Positions 1 to 9,955 of a DNA stretch of 64,000 nucleotides are shown here, piece after piece; position 1 is the first letter of the stretch; the number at the start of each line of letters is the position of its first letter. The translations under genes and the position numbers were made by a program. The stretch comes from an uncultured Pseudomonas sp. (GTDB lineage: Bacteria > Pseudomonadota > Gammaproteobacteria > Pseudomonadales > Pseudomonadaceae), in assembly GCF_946885955.1 (NCBI RefSeq), contig NZ_CAMPHI010000004.1, positions 62,001-126,000 on the forward strand, given 5' to 3'. A model generated the notes under the pieces. That model was given only the letters and a program-made list of their open reading frames with translations, did no database searches and was not told where the DNA came from.

Positions 1-152
1 CCGCGCCAGTACTGCTCACCGAACGAGGCGTTGGCGCCGGTGTGCGGACCGGCAACGCCGATCACCAGATCAGCGTGAGCCAGGGAGGAAAGACCCATTG
101 CCCCGGTTACGGCGAGCGCCAAAAAACCCTTTCTGAAAATCATCTGCGGCAT
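1..152 (-). CDS. Branched-chain amino acid-type ABC transporter substrate-binding protein (N-terminus only)
   Basis: Only the first 50 codons are in the window; the gene runs off the left edge. The reading shows a signal peptide (basic MIFRKG start, hydrophobic core, cleavage near AHA) and then the mature start DLVIGVAGPHTGANASFGEQYW, which matches the beginning of LivJ/LivK/BraC-type periplasmic binding proteins (VGVAGPxTGxNAxFGEQ pattern). Such proteins deliver branched-chain or other amino acids to a LivHMGF-type importer. I chose the ATG at 152 because a GGAG lies about 10 bases upstream; an in-frame ATG at 143 is the alternative. A sigma54 promoter lies about 85 bases upstream, pointing to nitrogen or CbrB/NtrC-type control. 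Substrate is not decidable from the fragment. Confidence 0.8.
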   Translation of the reverse strand, partial: MPQMIFRKGFLALAVTGAMGLSSLAHADLVIGVAGPHTGANASFGEQYWR

Positions 153-502
153 AGCTTGGTTACTCCGTTGGTGTAGTTGAGTACTGCTACTTTTTTTTGG
201 TGTTGGTACTGCGATTGAAATCTGAAACTGGGATGAGCAAGGGGCGTGCCATGGTTTTCTCCGGTAAAAAAACGCCGTGAAAAAATAGTTTTTTAATAAA
301 ACTCCGGAGGTTTTTGAAAGACTTTTTTGCACCCGGCGAAAAACTCAGCCATTTCCGATACAGCGGTGACCGGAGCGGTTTTACTTTCGGTAACGCAGCC
401 CTTTTATGTACCACTGGCGCGCCCCATTGGTGCGGTCACAGGCCCCACTGGATAGCCCAACAACTCAAGTGTCGGCCGCGCCGCCCCGTACATAGTAGGC
501 GC
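153..502. other. 350-bp intergenic region
   Basis: This stretch between the FAD oxidoreductase and the transporter gene is noticeably more AT-rich than its surroundings. It holds the sigma54 promoter at 235-251 and the 5' leader of the binding-protein gene. Open frames on either strand here lack family resemblance and ribosome binding sites; I see no gene. Confidence 0.6.
235..251 (-). promoter_or_regulatory. Sigma54 (-24/-12) promoter of the substrate-binding protein gene
   Basis: The minus strand reads TGGCACG-CCCC-TTGCT, matching the RpoN consensus (TGGCACG-N4-TTGCW) at essentially every position. Transcription would start near 225, about 70 bases before the ATG at 152. RpoN promoters need an enhancer-binding protein such as NtrC or CbrB; I see a lone TGCACC half-site (328-333) and a GTAAC (390-394) upstream but no complete activator site. 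Confidence 0.8.
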
Positions 503-1786
503 TCAAATCACAACGCGCAGGCATTGCCCGGCGTGATACAGGGAGAATCCGGCTTCGTACAGGCCACTGCGCAACCCCGCGGCGCTGATCCTGCGCATCG
601 GCTGAACCGGCATCGGCAACGCCTCGGGGTCACCCTGACACAGGTAGTCGGCGAATGCCCGACCGACCACGGTTCCGGTGGTGACGCCGCGCCCGTTATA
701 GCCGGTAACAGCCAGCAGCCCAGGCGCCGGCTCGAACAGACGCATCAAATGATCGGGGGTGAAGGCGATGCAACCGGTCCAGGTGCTTTGCCACTCCACC
801 CGTCCCAGCGAGGGGTAATAATGCTGTTGAATCCGCTCGGCCCAGGCCCGCAGAAACCACGCCGGTTTCGCCGCCCCATTGCCCAGACTGCCGAGTAGCA
901 AGCGCCCCTCGGCATCGCGGCGAATGCTACTGAGCACCTGCCGGGTATCCCAGGCGCCCTGCCCGCCGGGCAGGATATGCCCGGCGAGTTCGGCATCCAG
1001 CGGCGCGGATGCGACCTGATAGTAGTAACCGGGAAAGAAATTGCGGCGCAGCTCGGTCCACTCACCTTCGGTATAGGCATTGGAGGCCAGCACCACCTGT
1101 TCGGCAGTCACCGCGCCGCCCTCGGTCAGCACCGTCCACGACGCCCCCTGGCGCTCCAGGCGCACCACCGGCGAGCGGTGAAACAGCGCGCCCCCCAGCT
1201 CAACCACGGCGCGAGCCAGACCGCTGGTGTAGGCCATGGGATTGAGCGTACCGGCGCGCCGGTCGAGCAATGCCGCGGCGATCCGCTGGGTACCCGTGGC
1301 CTCGCGGCAGGCGCCGTCGCGGAGCATCTCGACCGGCGCACCACGCCGCTGCCATTGCTCGCAGCGGCTTTGCAAATCGGCGATTCCGCGCGCGTTGTGC
1401 GCCATGTGCAAGGTGCCTTCGCGGCGCGCCTGGCACTCGATGGCGTACTTGTCGATCACCGAGAACACCAGCGCTGGCGCGGCCCCCATGGTCGCCAGCA
1501 GCTTGCCGCCGACCGCCGCACCGAGCTTGGCTTCGACCTCATCGGGCGGGATCCACATGCCGGCATTGACCAGGCCGACATTGCGCCCCGAGCCGCCATG
1601 GCCGGTTTCATGGCCCTCCAGCACACAGACCCGCTTGCCTTGCTCGAGCAGGCGCAGCGCCGCGGACAGACCGGTGATACCAGCGCCGACGACACAGACA
1701 TCGACTTTCAACTCGCCACTCAGCGCGGGAGCATCCGGCCGTTGCGGCGTCAGCTTCTCCCACAGGCACTCTTCACGCAGGCTCAT
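503..1786 (-). CDS. FAD-dependent oxidoreductase (DadA/glycine-oxidase-like, DAO family)
   Basis: A 427-residue flavoprotein of the D-amino-acid-oxidase fold. The N-terminal dinucleotide-binding motif VGAGITGLSAALRLLEQG with the following ETGHGGSGRNVGLVN is the FAD-binding signature of DAO/PuuB/OrdL-type enzymes, and a C-terminal GYNGRGVTTG segment contacts FAD. It probably oxidises an amino acid or amine, passing electrons to oxygen or the respiratory chain; the substrate cannot be read from sequence. The start is taken at the ATG at 1786 behind a G-rich ribosome site. It is encoded upstream of, and on the same strand as, the amino-acid ABC binding protein, which suggests an amino-acid or amine catabolic role, though a 350-bp gap and a separate sigma54 promoter divide the two. 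Confidence 0.85.
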   Translation of the reverse strand: MSLREECLWEKLTPQRPDAPALSGELKVDVCVVGAGITGLSAALRLLEQGKRVCVLEGHETGHGGSGRNVGLVNAGMWIPPDEVEAKLGAAVGGKLLATMGAAPALVFSVIDKYAIECQARREGTLHMAHNARGIADLQSRCEQWQRRGAPVEMLRDGACREATGTQRIAAALLDRRAGTLNPMAYTSGLARAVVELGGALFHRSPVVRLERQGASWTVLTEGGAVTAEQVVLASNAYTEGEWTELRRNFFPGYYYQVASAPLDAELAGHILPGGQGAWDTRQVLSSIRRDAEGRLLLGSLGNGAAKPAWFLRAWAERIQQHYYPSLGRVEWQSTWTGCIAFTPDHLMRLFEPAPGLLAVTGYNGRGVTTGTVVGRAFADYLCQGDPEALPMPVQPMRRISAAGLRSGLYEAGFSLYHAGQCLRVVI

Positions 1787-2219
1787 CCAACACCCCCCAG
1801 GGCAAGGCAAAATCACCCGAAACGCCGGGCGACGGCTATTCGAATCCGGATTAGTAGCTGGCCAGAAGCCCCATCACAAGCAACCTTTACTCTTTATGTC
1901 ATTCCATTTGGTCATGAACCTGCAACAGGTGGTACAGGCGCTCTATCGACGCTATCGAGACAATCAAGCAGCCGTATCGCCCTCCCGCACCTAGGGTGGA
2001 CACTCCAACCCAGCGGAGAAACCTCATGCCCATCCATACCCTGTTGCAATGTCTGCTCGCCAGTTATGCTGGCGCCGCCAGCGGCGCCTGGGCCGACGCG
2101 CACAACGATTGACACCAGTGCGCACGACAGACGACCGAGCGAGCGCCTCTGGCCGCGGGCGACGCGCTCACGTATAACCCTGTCGATATTTTCCCCACGC
2201 CCAGAGAAGGAACCCTCGC
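1787..2219. other. 433-bp divergent intergenic region
   Basis: The region separates the minus-strand oxidoreductase from the plus-strand DUF808 gene and must hold both promoters, neither obvious by eye. It contains one short frame with a plausible ribosome site (2026-2112, listed separately). I recognise no RNA gene or repeat. Confidence 0.5.
2026..2112 (+). CDS. Possible 28-residue small ORF
   Basis: ATG at 2026 follows a GGAGA at good spacing and opens a 28-codon frame ending at TGA 2110-2112. The product has a short hydrophobic stretch (LLQCLLASYAGAASGAWA) resembling an undersized signal peptide. In the same frame past the stop the reading stays open to about 2240, so it may be a truncated remnant of a longer secreted peptide. 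Not recognised; could be noise. Confidence 0.15.
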   Translation: MPIHTLLQCLLASYAGAASGAWADAHND

Positions 2220-3161
2220 ATGGCCGGCGCCAGCCTCCTGACCCTGCTCGACGACATTGCCAGCGTGCTCGACGACGTCGCGCTGATGACAAAACTGGCG
2301 GCGAAGAAGACCGCCGGCGTATTGGGCGACGACCTGGCCCTGAATGCCCAGCAGGTCACCGGCGTACGCGCCGAACGAGAGTTGCCAGTGGTCTGGGCGG
2401 TTGCCAAAGGCTCGCTGCTGAACAAGGCGATTCTCGTGCCGGCCGCGCTACTGATTAGTGCTTTCATACCTTGGGCGGTGATTCCACTGTTGATGCTCGG
2501 CGGTGCCTTCCTTTGTTACGAGGGCTTTGAAAAACTCGCGCACCGCCTGCTGCACGGCAAGCAGCAGGACCAGGAAGCACATGGCGAACTGCTCGCGGCC
2601 GTGGCCAACCCGCAGGTGGACATGCGCGAGTTCGAGAAGGAGAAGATCAGCGGCGCGATCCGCACCGACTTCATCCTCTCCGCGGAAATCATCGCCATTA
2701 CGCTGGGTACGGTGGCCGATGCCAGCTTCGTCGAGCAGGTCGTGGTGCTGGTCGGTATCGCCCTGGTGATGACCGCCGGGGTTTACGGCCTGGTGGCCGG
2801 CATCGTGAAACTCGACGACGCCGGCCTGTACCTGAGCAGCGGGCACGGCGACAGCCCGCTCGGTCGCCTGCGCGGCAGCCTCGGCCGCGGCATCCTGTGG
2901 CTTGCCCCGTATTTGATGAAGAGTCTCTCGGTGCTGGGCACCGCAGCCATGTTCATGGTTGGCGGCGGCATCCTCACTCACGGTATTCCCGTCGCCCATC
3001 ACTGGATCGAACATGCGGCCGAACAGGTGGCGGCGCACAGCGAATTGCTCGCGGTATTCATCCCCACGCTGATCAACGCGGTTGCCGGCATCGTCGCCGG
3101 GGCAATCGCCCTGCTGCTGGTCAGCCTGGCGCAGCGCGGCTGGAAGTCGATCAGCAGGTGA
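2220..3161 (+). CDS. DUF808 family inner-membrane protein (YedI-like)
   Basis: A 313-residue protein starting [38 protein letters not shown], the hallmark N-terminus of the DUF808/YedI family. Several hydrophobic segments follow (around residues 75-95, 155-190, 230-260 and 280-305), so it is an integral inner-membrane protein. Family function is unknown. AGAAGGA sits about 8 bases before the ATG. The gene is followed by the small protein at 3241 and cbrA on the same strand, with an 80-bp gap, so cotranscription is possible but not shown. Confidence 0.85.
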   Translation: MAGASLLTLLDDIASVLDDVALMTKLAAKKTAGVLGDDLALNAQQVTGVRAERELPVVWAVAKGSLLNKAILVPAALLISAFIPWAVIPLLMLGGAFLCYEGFEKLAHRLLHGKQQDQEAHGELLAAVANPQVDMREFEKEKISGAIRTDFILSAEIIAITLGTVADASFVEQVVVLVGIALVMTAGVYGLVAGIVKLDDAGLYLSSGHGDSPLGRLRGSLGRGILWLAPYLMKSLSVLGTAAMFMVGGGILTHGIPVAHHWIEHAAEQVAAHSELLAVFIPTLINAVAGIVAGAIALLLVSLAQRGWKSISR

Positions 3162-3240
3162 CATCGCCGACGGGACGCTCGGCCTACGCAGGCCGGCGCG
3201 CATCCGTTACCATCGCAGCACTGATGAGACGAGATGCGGC

Positions 3241-3417
3241 ATGTATATCTATCGATTGGTTCTAATCCTGGTGGTGGGGATCTACCTGTTTTCCCCAGCC
3301 ATCATGGACTGGTGGATCGACCCGAGTGGCGCTTGGTATCGACCCTACCTGCTGTGGCTGATTCTGATCGTGGTGACTTTTATCCTACAGAGCCAACGCG
3401 ATGCCGATGAGCTTTAG
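3241..3417 (+). CDS. Small membrane protein preceding cbrA
   Basis: A 58-residue protein with two hydrophobic helices (residues 3-20 and 36-50) separated by MDWWIDPSGAWYRPY. A small protein of this kind precedes cbrA in other Pseudomonas genomes. Its stop codon lies inside the cbrA start region: the last 17 bases overlap cbrA, so the two are very probably translationally coupled, which suggests an accessory or membrane-partner role for the sensor kinase. Function unknown. It is short, but conservation of position makes it credible. Confidence 0.7.
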   Translation: MYIYRLVLILVVGIYLFSPAIMDWWIDPSGAWYRPYLLWLILIVVTFILQSQRDADEL

Positions 3418-6364
3418 CCTTAGCCACCTGGTGCTGATCAGCGCGGCCTACCTGATGGTGCTGTTCGGCGTAGCCTGGGTCAGCGAGCACGGGTTGATCC
3501 CGCGCCGCATCATCCATCACCCGCTGACCTACACCCTGTCGCTCGGTGTCTACGCCAGCGCCTGGGCGTTTTATGGCAGCATCGGCCTGGCCTATCAATA
3601 CGGATACGGTTTTCTCGCCAGCTACCTGGGGGTGTCCGGCGCCTTTCTGCTGGCGCCGGTGCTGCTCTATCCGATCCTGCGGATTACCCGTACCTATCAG
3701 CTGTCGTCGCTGGCCGACCTGTTCGCCTTCCGCTTTCGCAGCACCTGGGCCGGCGCGCTGACCACGATGTTCATGCTGGTCGGCGTGCTGCCAATGCTGG
3801 CCCTGCAAATCCAGGCGGTGGCGGACTCGATCGGCATCCTCACCCATGAACCGGTACAACAACGGGTAGCCCTGGCGTTCTGCGGACTGATCATCCTGTT
3901 CACCATTCTGTTCGGCGCCCGGCATATCGCCACACGCGGGAAACATGAAGGGCTGGTCTTCGCCATAGCCTTCGAGTCGGTGGTGAAGCTGACCGCGATC
4001 GGCGTCATCGGCCTGTACGCGCTCTACGGCGTATTCGACGGCCCGAAAGACCTTGAGCACTGGCTGGTGCAGAACCAGACGGCCCTGACCAACCTGCACA
4101 CCCCGCTACAGGAAGGCCCCTGGCGCACGCTGCTGCTGGTATTTTTCGCCTCGGCCATCGTCATGCCGCACATGTACCACATGACCTTTACCGAGAATAT
4201 CAACCCGCGCGCCATGGTCAGCGCCAGCTGGGGTCTGCCGCTGTTTCTGCTGCTGATGAGCCTGGCGGTACCGCTGATTCTCTGGGCCGGCCTGCAACTG
4301 GGGGTCACCACCAACCCGGAATACTTCACCCTGGGCCTGGGGCTCGCGGTGAACAGTCCGGCTCTGGCGATGATCGCCTATGTCGGCGGCCTGTCGGCCT
4401 CCAGCGGCCTGATCATCGTCACCACCCTGGCGCTCTCGGGCATGGTTCTCAACCATGTGGTGCTGCCGCTCTACCAGCCACCGGCCGAAGGCAACATCTA
4501 CCGCTGGCTGAAGTGGACCCGGCGCGCGCTGATCGTCGCCATCATCATGGCTGGCTATGGTTTCTACCTGCTGCTGGGCGCGGAACAGGACCTGGCCAAC
4601 CTCGGCATAGTCGCGTTCGTCGCCACCCTGCAATTTCTACCCGGGGTGCTCTCGGTCCTGTATTGGCCGACGGCCAATCGACGCGGCTACATCTGCGGTC
4701 TGCTGGCCGGCATCGGCGTATGGATGGTGGGCTTGCTGTTGCCGATGATCGGCAACCTGCAGGGCTTTTACCTGCCGATGTTCAACCTGGTTTACGTGCT
4801 GGACGACAGCAGCTGGCACCTGGCGGCAATCGCCTCGCTGGCGGCCAACGTCCTGGCGTTTACCCTGGTATCGCTGTTTACCGAGGCCAGCAGCGAGGAA
4901 ATCAGCGCTGCCGAAGCCTGCGCCGTGGACAACGTGCGCCGCCCGCAGCGCCGCGAACTGTTTGCCGCCACCCCCCAGGATTTCGCCACACAATTGGCCA
5001 AACCGCTCGGCGCCAAGGCCGCCCAGAGCGAAGTGGAACAGGCGCTGCGCGACCTGCACCTGCCGTTCGATGAAAACCGCCCCTACGCCCTGCGCCGCCT
5101 GCGTGACCGCATCGAAGCCAACCTGTCCGGGCTGATGGGCCCGAGCGTGGCCCAGGACATCGTCGAAACCTTCCTGCCTTATAAATCCGGTAGCGAAGCT
5201 TATGTCACCGAGGACATCCACTTCATCGAGAACCGCCTGGAGGACTATCACTCGCGCCTCACCGGCCTCGCCGCCGAACTCGACGCCCTGCGCCGCTACC
5301 ACCGCCAGACCCTGCAGGAACTGCCTATGGGCGTCTGCTCGCTGGCCAAGGATCAGGAAATCCTGATGTGGAACAAGGCCATGGAAGAACTCACCGAGAT
5401 TCCCGCGCAACGTGTGGTCGGCTCGCGCCTGTCGACGCTCAGCGAGCCCTGGCGCGACCTGCTGCAGAGCTTCATCGAGCTGCCCGACGAGCACTTGCAC
5501 AAACAAAGCCTGGCCCTCGACGGCCAGACCCGCTGGCTGAGCCTGCACAAGGCCGCCATCGACGAACCCCTGGCGCCCGGCAACAGCGGCCTGGTGCTGC
5601 TGGTCGAAGACCTCACCGAAACCCAATTCCTGGAAGACAAGCTGGTGCACTCCGAACGCCTGGCGAGCATTGGTCGCCTGGCCGCTGGCGTGGCGCACGA
5701 GATCGGCAACCCGATCACCGGCATCGCCTGCCTGGCGCAGAACCTGCGCGAAGAGCGCGATGGCGACGACGAGCTGACTGAAATCAGCCAGCAGATCATC
5801 GAGCAGACCAAGCGCGTCTCGCGCATCGTCCAGTCGCTGATGAGCTTCGCCCATTCCGGCTCGCACCAGCATGCCGACGAGCCGGTGTGCCTGGCGGAAG
5901 TGGCGCGCGACGCCATCGGCCTGCTGTCGCTCAACCGCCGCAGCGTCGAAGTGCAATTCTTCAACCTGTGTGACGCCGACCACTGGGCCTGCGGCGATCC
6001 GCAGCGTCTGGCCCAGGTGCTGATCAACCTGCTCTCCAACGCCCGCGACGCCTCGCCACCGGGCTCGGCGATCCGGGTCAGGAGCGAGGCCACCGAACAC
6101 GCCGTCGACCTGATCGTCGAGGACGAAGGCAGCGGCATTCCCAAGGCCATCATGGATCGATTGTTCGAACCGTTTTTCACCACCAAAGACCCAGGCGAAG
6201 GCACCGGACTCGGGCTTGCACTGGTCTATTCCATCGTGGAAGAGCATTATGGACAAATAACAATCGACAGCCCGGCCGACCCCGAGCTTCAACGCGGCAC
6301 CCGGATCCGGGTGACACTGCCGCGGCATGTCGAGGCGACGTCCATAGCGACCTTAACCAGCTAA
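3401..6364 (+). CDS. cbrA: Sensor histidine kinase CbrA
   Basis: A 987-residue kinase fused to a transporter-like domain. Residues about 1-500 form a multi-helix sodium/solute symporter (SLC5-like) module, followed by a linker, a PAS-like segment (about 630-740) and a kinase core. The H-box AAGVAHEIGNPITGI places the phosphorylated histidine at H766; the N-box (NLLSNARDA), G1 (EDEGSGIP), F-box (FFTTK) and G2 (GTGLGLAL) are intact. CbrA phosphorylates CbrB to control the carbon/nitrogen balance, including histidine, proline and arginine use. The start overlaps the upstream small gene by 17 bases. cbrB begins 69 bases after the stop. Length and architecture are normal for the family. Confidence 0.97.
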   Translation: MPMSFSLSHLVLISAAYLMVLFGVAWVSEHGLIPRRIIHHPLTYTLSLGVYASAWAFYGSIGLAYQYGYGFLASYLGVSGAFLLAPVLLYPILRITRTYQLSSLADLFAFRFRSTWAGALTTMFMLVGVLPMLALQIQAVADSIGILTHEPVQQRVALAFCGLIILFTILFGARHIATRGKHEGLVFAIAFESVVKLTAIGVIGLYALYGVFDGPKDLEHWLVQNQTALTNLHTPLQEGPWRTLLLVFFASAIVMPHMYHMTFTENINPRAMVSASWGLPLFLLLMSLAVPLILWAGLQLGVTTNPEYFTLGLGLAVNSPALAMIAYVGGLSASSGLIIVTTLALSGMVLNHVVLPLYQPPAEGNIYRWLKWTRRALIVAIIMAGYGFYLLLGAEQDLANLGIVAFVATLQFLPGVLSVLYWPTANRRGYICGLLAGIGVWMVGLLLPMIGNLQGFYLPMFNLVYVLDDSSWHLAAIASLAANVLAFTLVSLFTEASSEEISAAEACAVDNVRRPQRRELFAATPQDFATQLAKPLGAKAAQSEVEQALRDLHLPFDENRPYALRRLRDRIEANLSGLMGPSVAQDIVETFLPYKSGSEAYVTEDIHFIENRLEDYHSRLTGLAAELDALRRYHRQTLQELPMGVCSLAKDQEILMWNKAMEELTEIPAQRVVGSRLSTLSEPWRDLLQSFIELPDEHLHKQSLALDGQTRWLSLHKAAIDEPLAPGNSGLVLLVEDLTETQFLEDKLVHSERLASIGRLAAGVAHEIGNPITGIACLAQNLREERDGDDELTEISQQIIEQTKRVSRIVQSLMSFAHSGSHQHADEPVCLAEVARDAIGLLSLNRRSVEVQFFNLCDADHWACGDPQRLAQVLINLLSNARDASPPGSAIRVRSEATEHAVDLIVEDEGSGIPKAIMDRLFEPFFTTKDPGEGTGLGLALVYSIVEEHYGQITIDSPADPELQRGTRIRVTLPRHVEATSIATLTS

Positions 6365-6433
6365 CAATGACCCTGTGATCAAGGTGCCGATCAATTTGAT
6401 TTCAGGCTCTGCGACCGTCGAGAGATACCATTG

Positions 6434-7855
<1,422 letters not shown>

Positions 7856-7900
7856 TAACCACAGCAGGACAATCGATCGGCCGCAAGGTTCATTCACAGC

Positions 7901-7926
7901 TGTTACCTACAAAGCATTTAGTAACA
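7901..7926 (+). promoter_or_regulatory. Candidate CbrB upstream activating site
   Basis: A perfect inverted repeat, TGTTAC at 7901-7906 and GTAACA at 7921-7926 with a 14-base spacer, lies about 100 bases upstream of the sigma54 promoter of the CrcZ-like RNA. A third GTAAC half lies at 7942-7946 inside the cbrB terminator loop. TGTTAC/GTAACA is the arrangement described for CbrB sites, from memory. Binding is inferred. Confidence 0.6.
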
Positions 7927-7928
7927 AA

Positions 7929-7965
7929 GCCGGGTTCTACGGTAACGGGAACCCGGCTTTTTTTT
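7929..7965 (+). terminator. Rho-independent terminator of cbrB
   Basis: Nine-base stem GCCGGGTTC (7929-7937) pairs perfectly with GAACCCGGC (7949-7957) and is followed by eight T residues. The loop contains a GTAAC that may double as a CbrB half-site. Confidence 0.9.
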
Positions 7966-8023
7966 ACCCATTTGCGACCACCCCATAACGCCAAACCCTT
8001 GTTTTACAAGGGTTCGTAAAAAC

Positions 8024-8040
8024 TGGCACGGCTTCTGCTT
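8024..8040 (+). promoter_or_regulatory. Sigma54 promoter of the CrcZ-like sRNA
   Basis: TGGCACG (8024-8030) and TGC (8036-8038) give a GG-N10-GC sigma54 core. Start of transcription is expected near 8050. It lies downstream of the TGTTAC/GTAACA palindrome, the layout expected for a CbrB/RpoN-driven RNA. Confidence 0.85.
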
Positions 8041-8049
8041 TATTGCTGG

Positions 8050-8420
8050 CACAACAACAATAACAAGCACACCCCAACAATAAAAATAAGACACATCGAC
8101 TCCAGCACAATAAAAACAACAGGGCGGAGGCGCAGCTAACTGATTCTTTTGGAAAGGAATTGCCTTTGGGGCTTGCCCCATAACCAGGCCGAGAACAACA
8201 AGACTGCAATAAAGCAGTGCCTGTACTGGTTAGGTCGAATGACTAAGGTGGCATCAGCATCCAAAGCAATCCGTTTGCATTACAGACTCCCAACCTGGGA
8301 GCGAGTCCTAAAGTCTCTGACTTAATGGATCGGGCATTCAAACAAGAACAACAAGCCCGCCATAATAATAAAAACAAAGAAAGCACTTATTCATGGGGGA
8401 GCCTCGGCTCCCCCATTAGC
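8050..8420 (+). ncRNA. crcZ: CrcZ-type Hfq/Crc-titrating small RNA
   Basis: The position between cbrB and pcnB, the sigma54 promoter and the content identify this as CrcZ. The roughly 370-nt transcript holds at least six CA-rich Hfq/Crc motifs: 8051-8067, 8075-8090, 8106-8122, 8192-8202, 8341-8355 and 8361-8379, each a run of AAC/AAT/AAA triplets. In Pseudomonas, CrcZ sequesters Hfq with Crc and thereby relieves carbon catabolite repression. A GC-rich hairpin (8394-8415) closes the RNA, although its T tract is poor, so the 3' end is approximate. Open frames across this stretch are not credible genes. Confidence 0.88.
8394..8420 (+). terminator. 3' hairpin of the CrcZ-like RNA
   Basis: TGGGGGAGCC at 8394-8403 pairs with GGCTCCCCCA at 8406-8415; the following ATTAGCTT is only weakly T-rich. 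Confidence 0.65.
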
Positions 8421-8465
8421 TTACTGGGCGCCGTTCCCATGTCCTTTCCCGCATTTCCCGACTCT

Positions 8466-8496
8466 TTTACACCCTCCCCCGACTCGATGTTAGAAT
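8466..8496 (+). promoter_or_regulatory. Candidate sigma70 promoter of pcnB
   Basis: TAGAAT (8491-8496) is a good -10 box and TTTACA (8466-8471) a possible -35 with a long 19-base spacer. Transcription would start about 50 bases before the pcnB ATG. Confidence 0.4.
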
Positions 8497-8557
8497 CCGC
8501 GCCACTCTTGTGGTCATGGTTTATCCTGGCCGGTCATTTCGTCAAACAGTGCACCCC

Positions 8558-9955
8558 ATGCTGAAAAAGCTGTTCAAGTCCTTCCGCTCGCCCCTGCGCC
8601 GCGCCCATCAATCGCACAGCAGCCCCGAAGTGCTGACCAACCACCAGCACTGCATTCACCGTGGCGACATAAGCCGCTATGCCACCAGCGTGGTCGAGCG
8701 CCTGCAACAGGCCGGCTACCAGGCCTATCTGGTTGGCGGTTGCGTACGCGACCTGCTGCTCGACATCGACCCCAAGGATTTCGACGTCGCCACCAGCGCC
8801 ACGCCCGAGCAGGTACGCGCCGAATTCCGCAACGCGCGGGTGATCGGCCGGCGTTTCAAGCTGGTGCACGTGCACTTCGGTCGCGAGATCATCGAAGTCG
8901 CGACCTTCCGCGCCAACCACCCGGAAGGCGACGACGAAGAAGACAGCAGCCACCTGGCCTCGCGCAACGAAAGCGGGCGCATTCTGCGCGACAACGTCTA
9001 CGGCAGCCTGGAAGACGATGCCCAGCGTCGCGACTTCACCATCAACGCGCTGTATTACGACCCGAGCACCGAACGCATCCTCGACTACGCCAACGGCGTG
9101 CACGACATCCGCAACCACCTGATTCGTCTGATCGGCGATCCGACCCAGCGCTACCAGGAAGATCCGGTGCGCATGCTGCGGGCGGTGCGCTTCGCCGCGA
9201 AGCTGGATTTCGATATCGAAAAACACAGCGCCGCGCCCATCTACAAGCTGGCGCCGATGCTGCGCGAAATTCCCTCGGCGCGGTTGTTCGAGGAAGTCCT
9301 CAAGCTGTTCCTCGCCGGTTACGCCGAGTTCACCTATGAGCTGCTGGTCGACTACGGCCTGTTCGGCGAGCTGTTCCCGGCCAGCGCCGCGGCCCTGAAG
9401 GCCAATCCGGACTATACCGACGAGCTGATCCGCAACGCCCTGGTCAATACCGACTTGCGTATTCAAGAGAAAAAGCCGGTCACCCCAGCCTTCCTCTTCG
9501 CCGCCCTGCTCTGGCCGGCGCTGCCCGCGCGCGTGCTCAAACTGCAGGAACGCGGCATGCCGCCAATTCCGGCGATGCAGGAGGCAGCCCACGAGCTGAT
9601 CAGCGAGCAATGCCAGCGCATCGCCATTCCCAAGCGGTTCACCATGCCGATCCGCGAAATCTGGGACATGCAGGAGCGCCTGCCGCGGCGCAGCGGCAAG
9701 CGCGCCGACCTGCTCCTGGAAAATCCGCGTTTCCGCGCAGGCTACGACTTCCTCCTGTTGCGTGAAAGCGCTGGCGAACAGACCGGCGGCCTCGGCGACT
9801 GGTGGACGGTTTATCAGGACGCCAGCGACAGCGAGCGTCGCAGCATGATTCGCGACCTCAGCCAGGACGCCAGCGGCGACGCCCCACGCAAACGCCGGCG
9901 AAGCGGCGGCAAGCGCAAGCGCGCGCCGGGTGCCGACGCACCGACCCACGACTGA
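8558..9955 (+). CDS. pcnB: Poly(A) polymerase I
   Basis: A 465-residue class II nucleotidyltransferase that adds poly(A) tails to RNA 3' ends and so speeds decay. The signature GGCVRDLLL and the catalytic acidic pair in DPKDFDVATSATPEQ are present near residues 65-85, and the RNA-binding head follows with RRDFTINALYYD. The C-terminus is a strongly basic tail (PRKRRRSGGKRKR), usual for PcnB and absent from CCA-adding enzymes. I chose the ATG at 8558 (MLKKLFKSF), the usual Pseudomonas N-terminus; no clear Shine-Dalgarno precedes it, which hints at weak or regulated translation. Its stop overlaps the folK start by one base (TGATG). Confidence 0.95.
   Translation: MLKKLFKSFRSPLRRAHQSHSSPEVLTNHQHCIHRGDISRYATSVVERLQQAGYQAYLVGGCVRDLLLDIDPKDFDVATSATPEQVRAEFRNARVIGRRFKLVHVHFGREIIEVATFRANHPEGDDEEDSSHLASRNESGRILRDNVYGSLEDDAQRRDFTINALYYDPSTERILDYANGVHDIRNHLIRLIGDPTQRYQEDPVRMLRAVRFAAKLDFDIEKHSAAPIYKLAPMLREIPSARLFEEVLKLFLAGYAEFTYELLVDYGLFGELFPASAAALKANPDYTDELIRNALVNTDLRIQEKKPVTPAFLFAALLWPALPARVLKLQERGMPPIPAMQEAAHELISEQCQRIAIPKRFTMPIREIWDMQERLPRRSGKRADLLLENPRFRAGYDFLLLRESAGEQTGGLGDWWTVYQDASDSERRSMIRDLSQDASGDAPRKRRRSGGKRKRAPGADAPTHD

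Noticed and set aside
7964..8209. Small cysteine-rich minus-strand frames over 7.9-8.2 kb
   Set aside because: They overlap the CrcZ-like RNA and its sigma54 promoter and have no ribosome sites.
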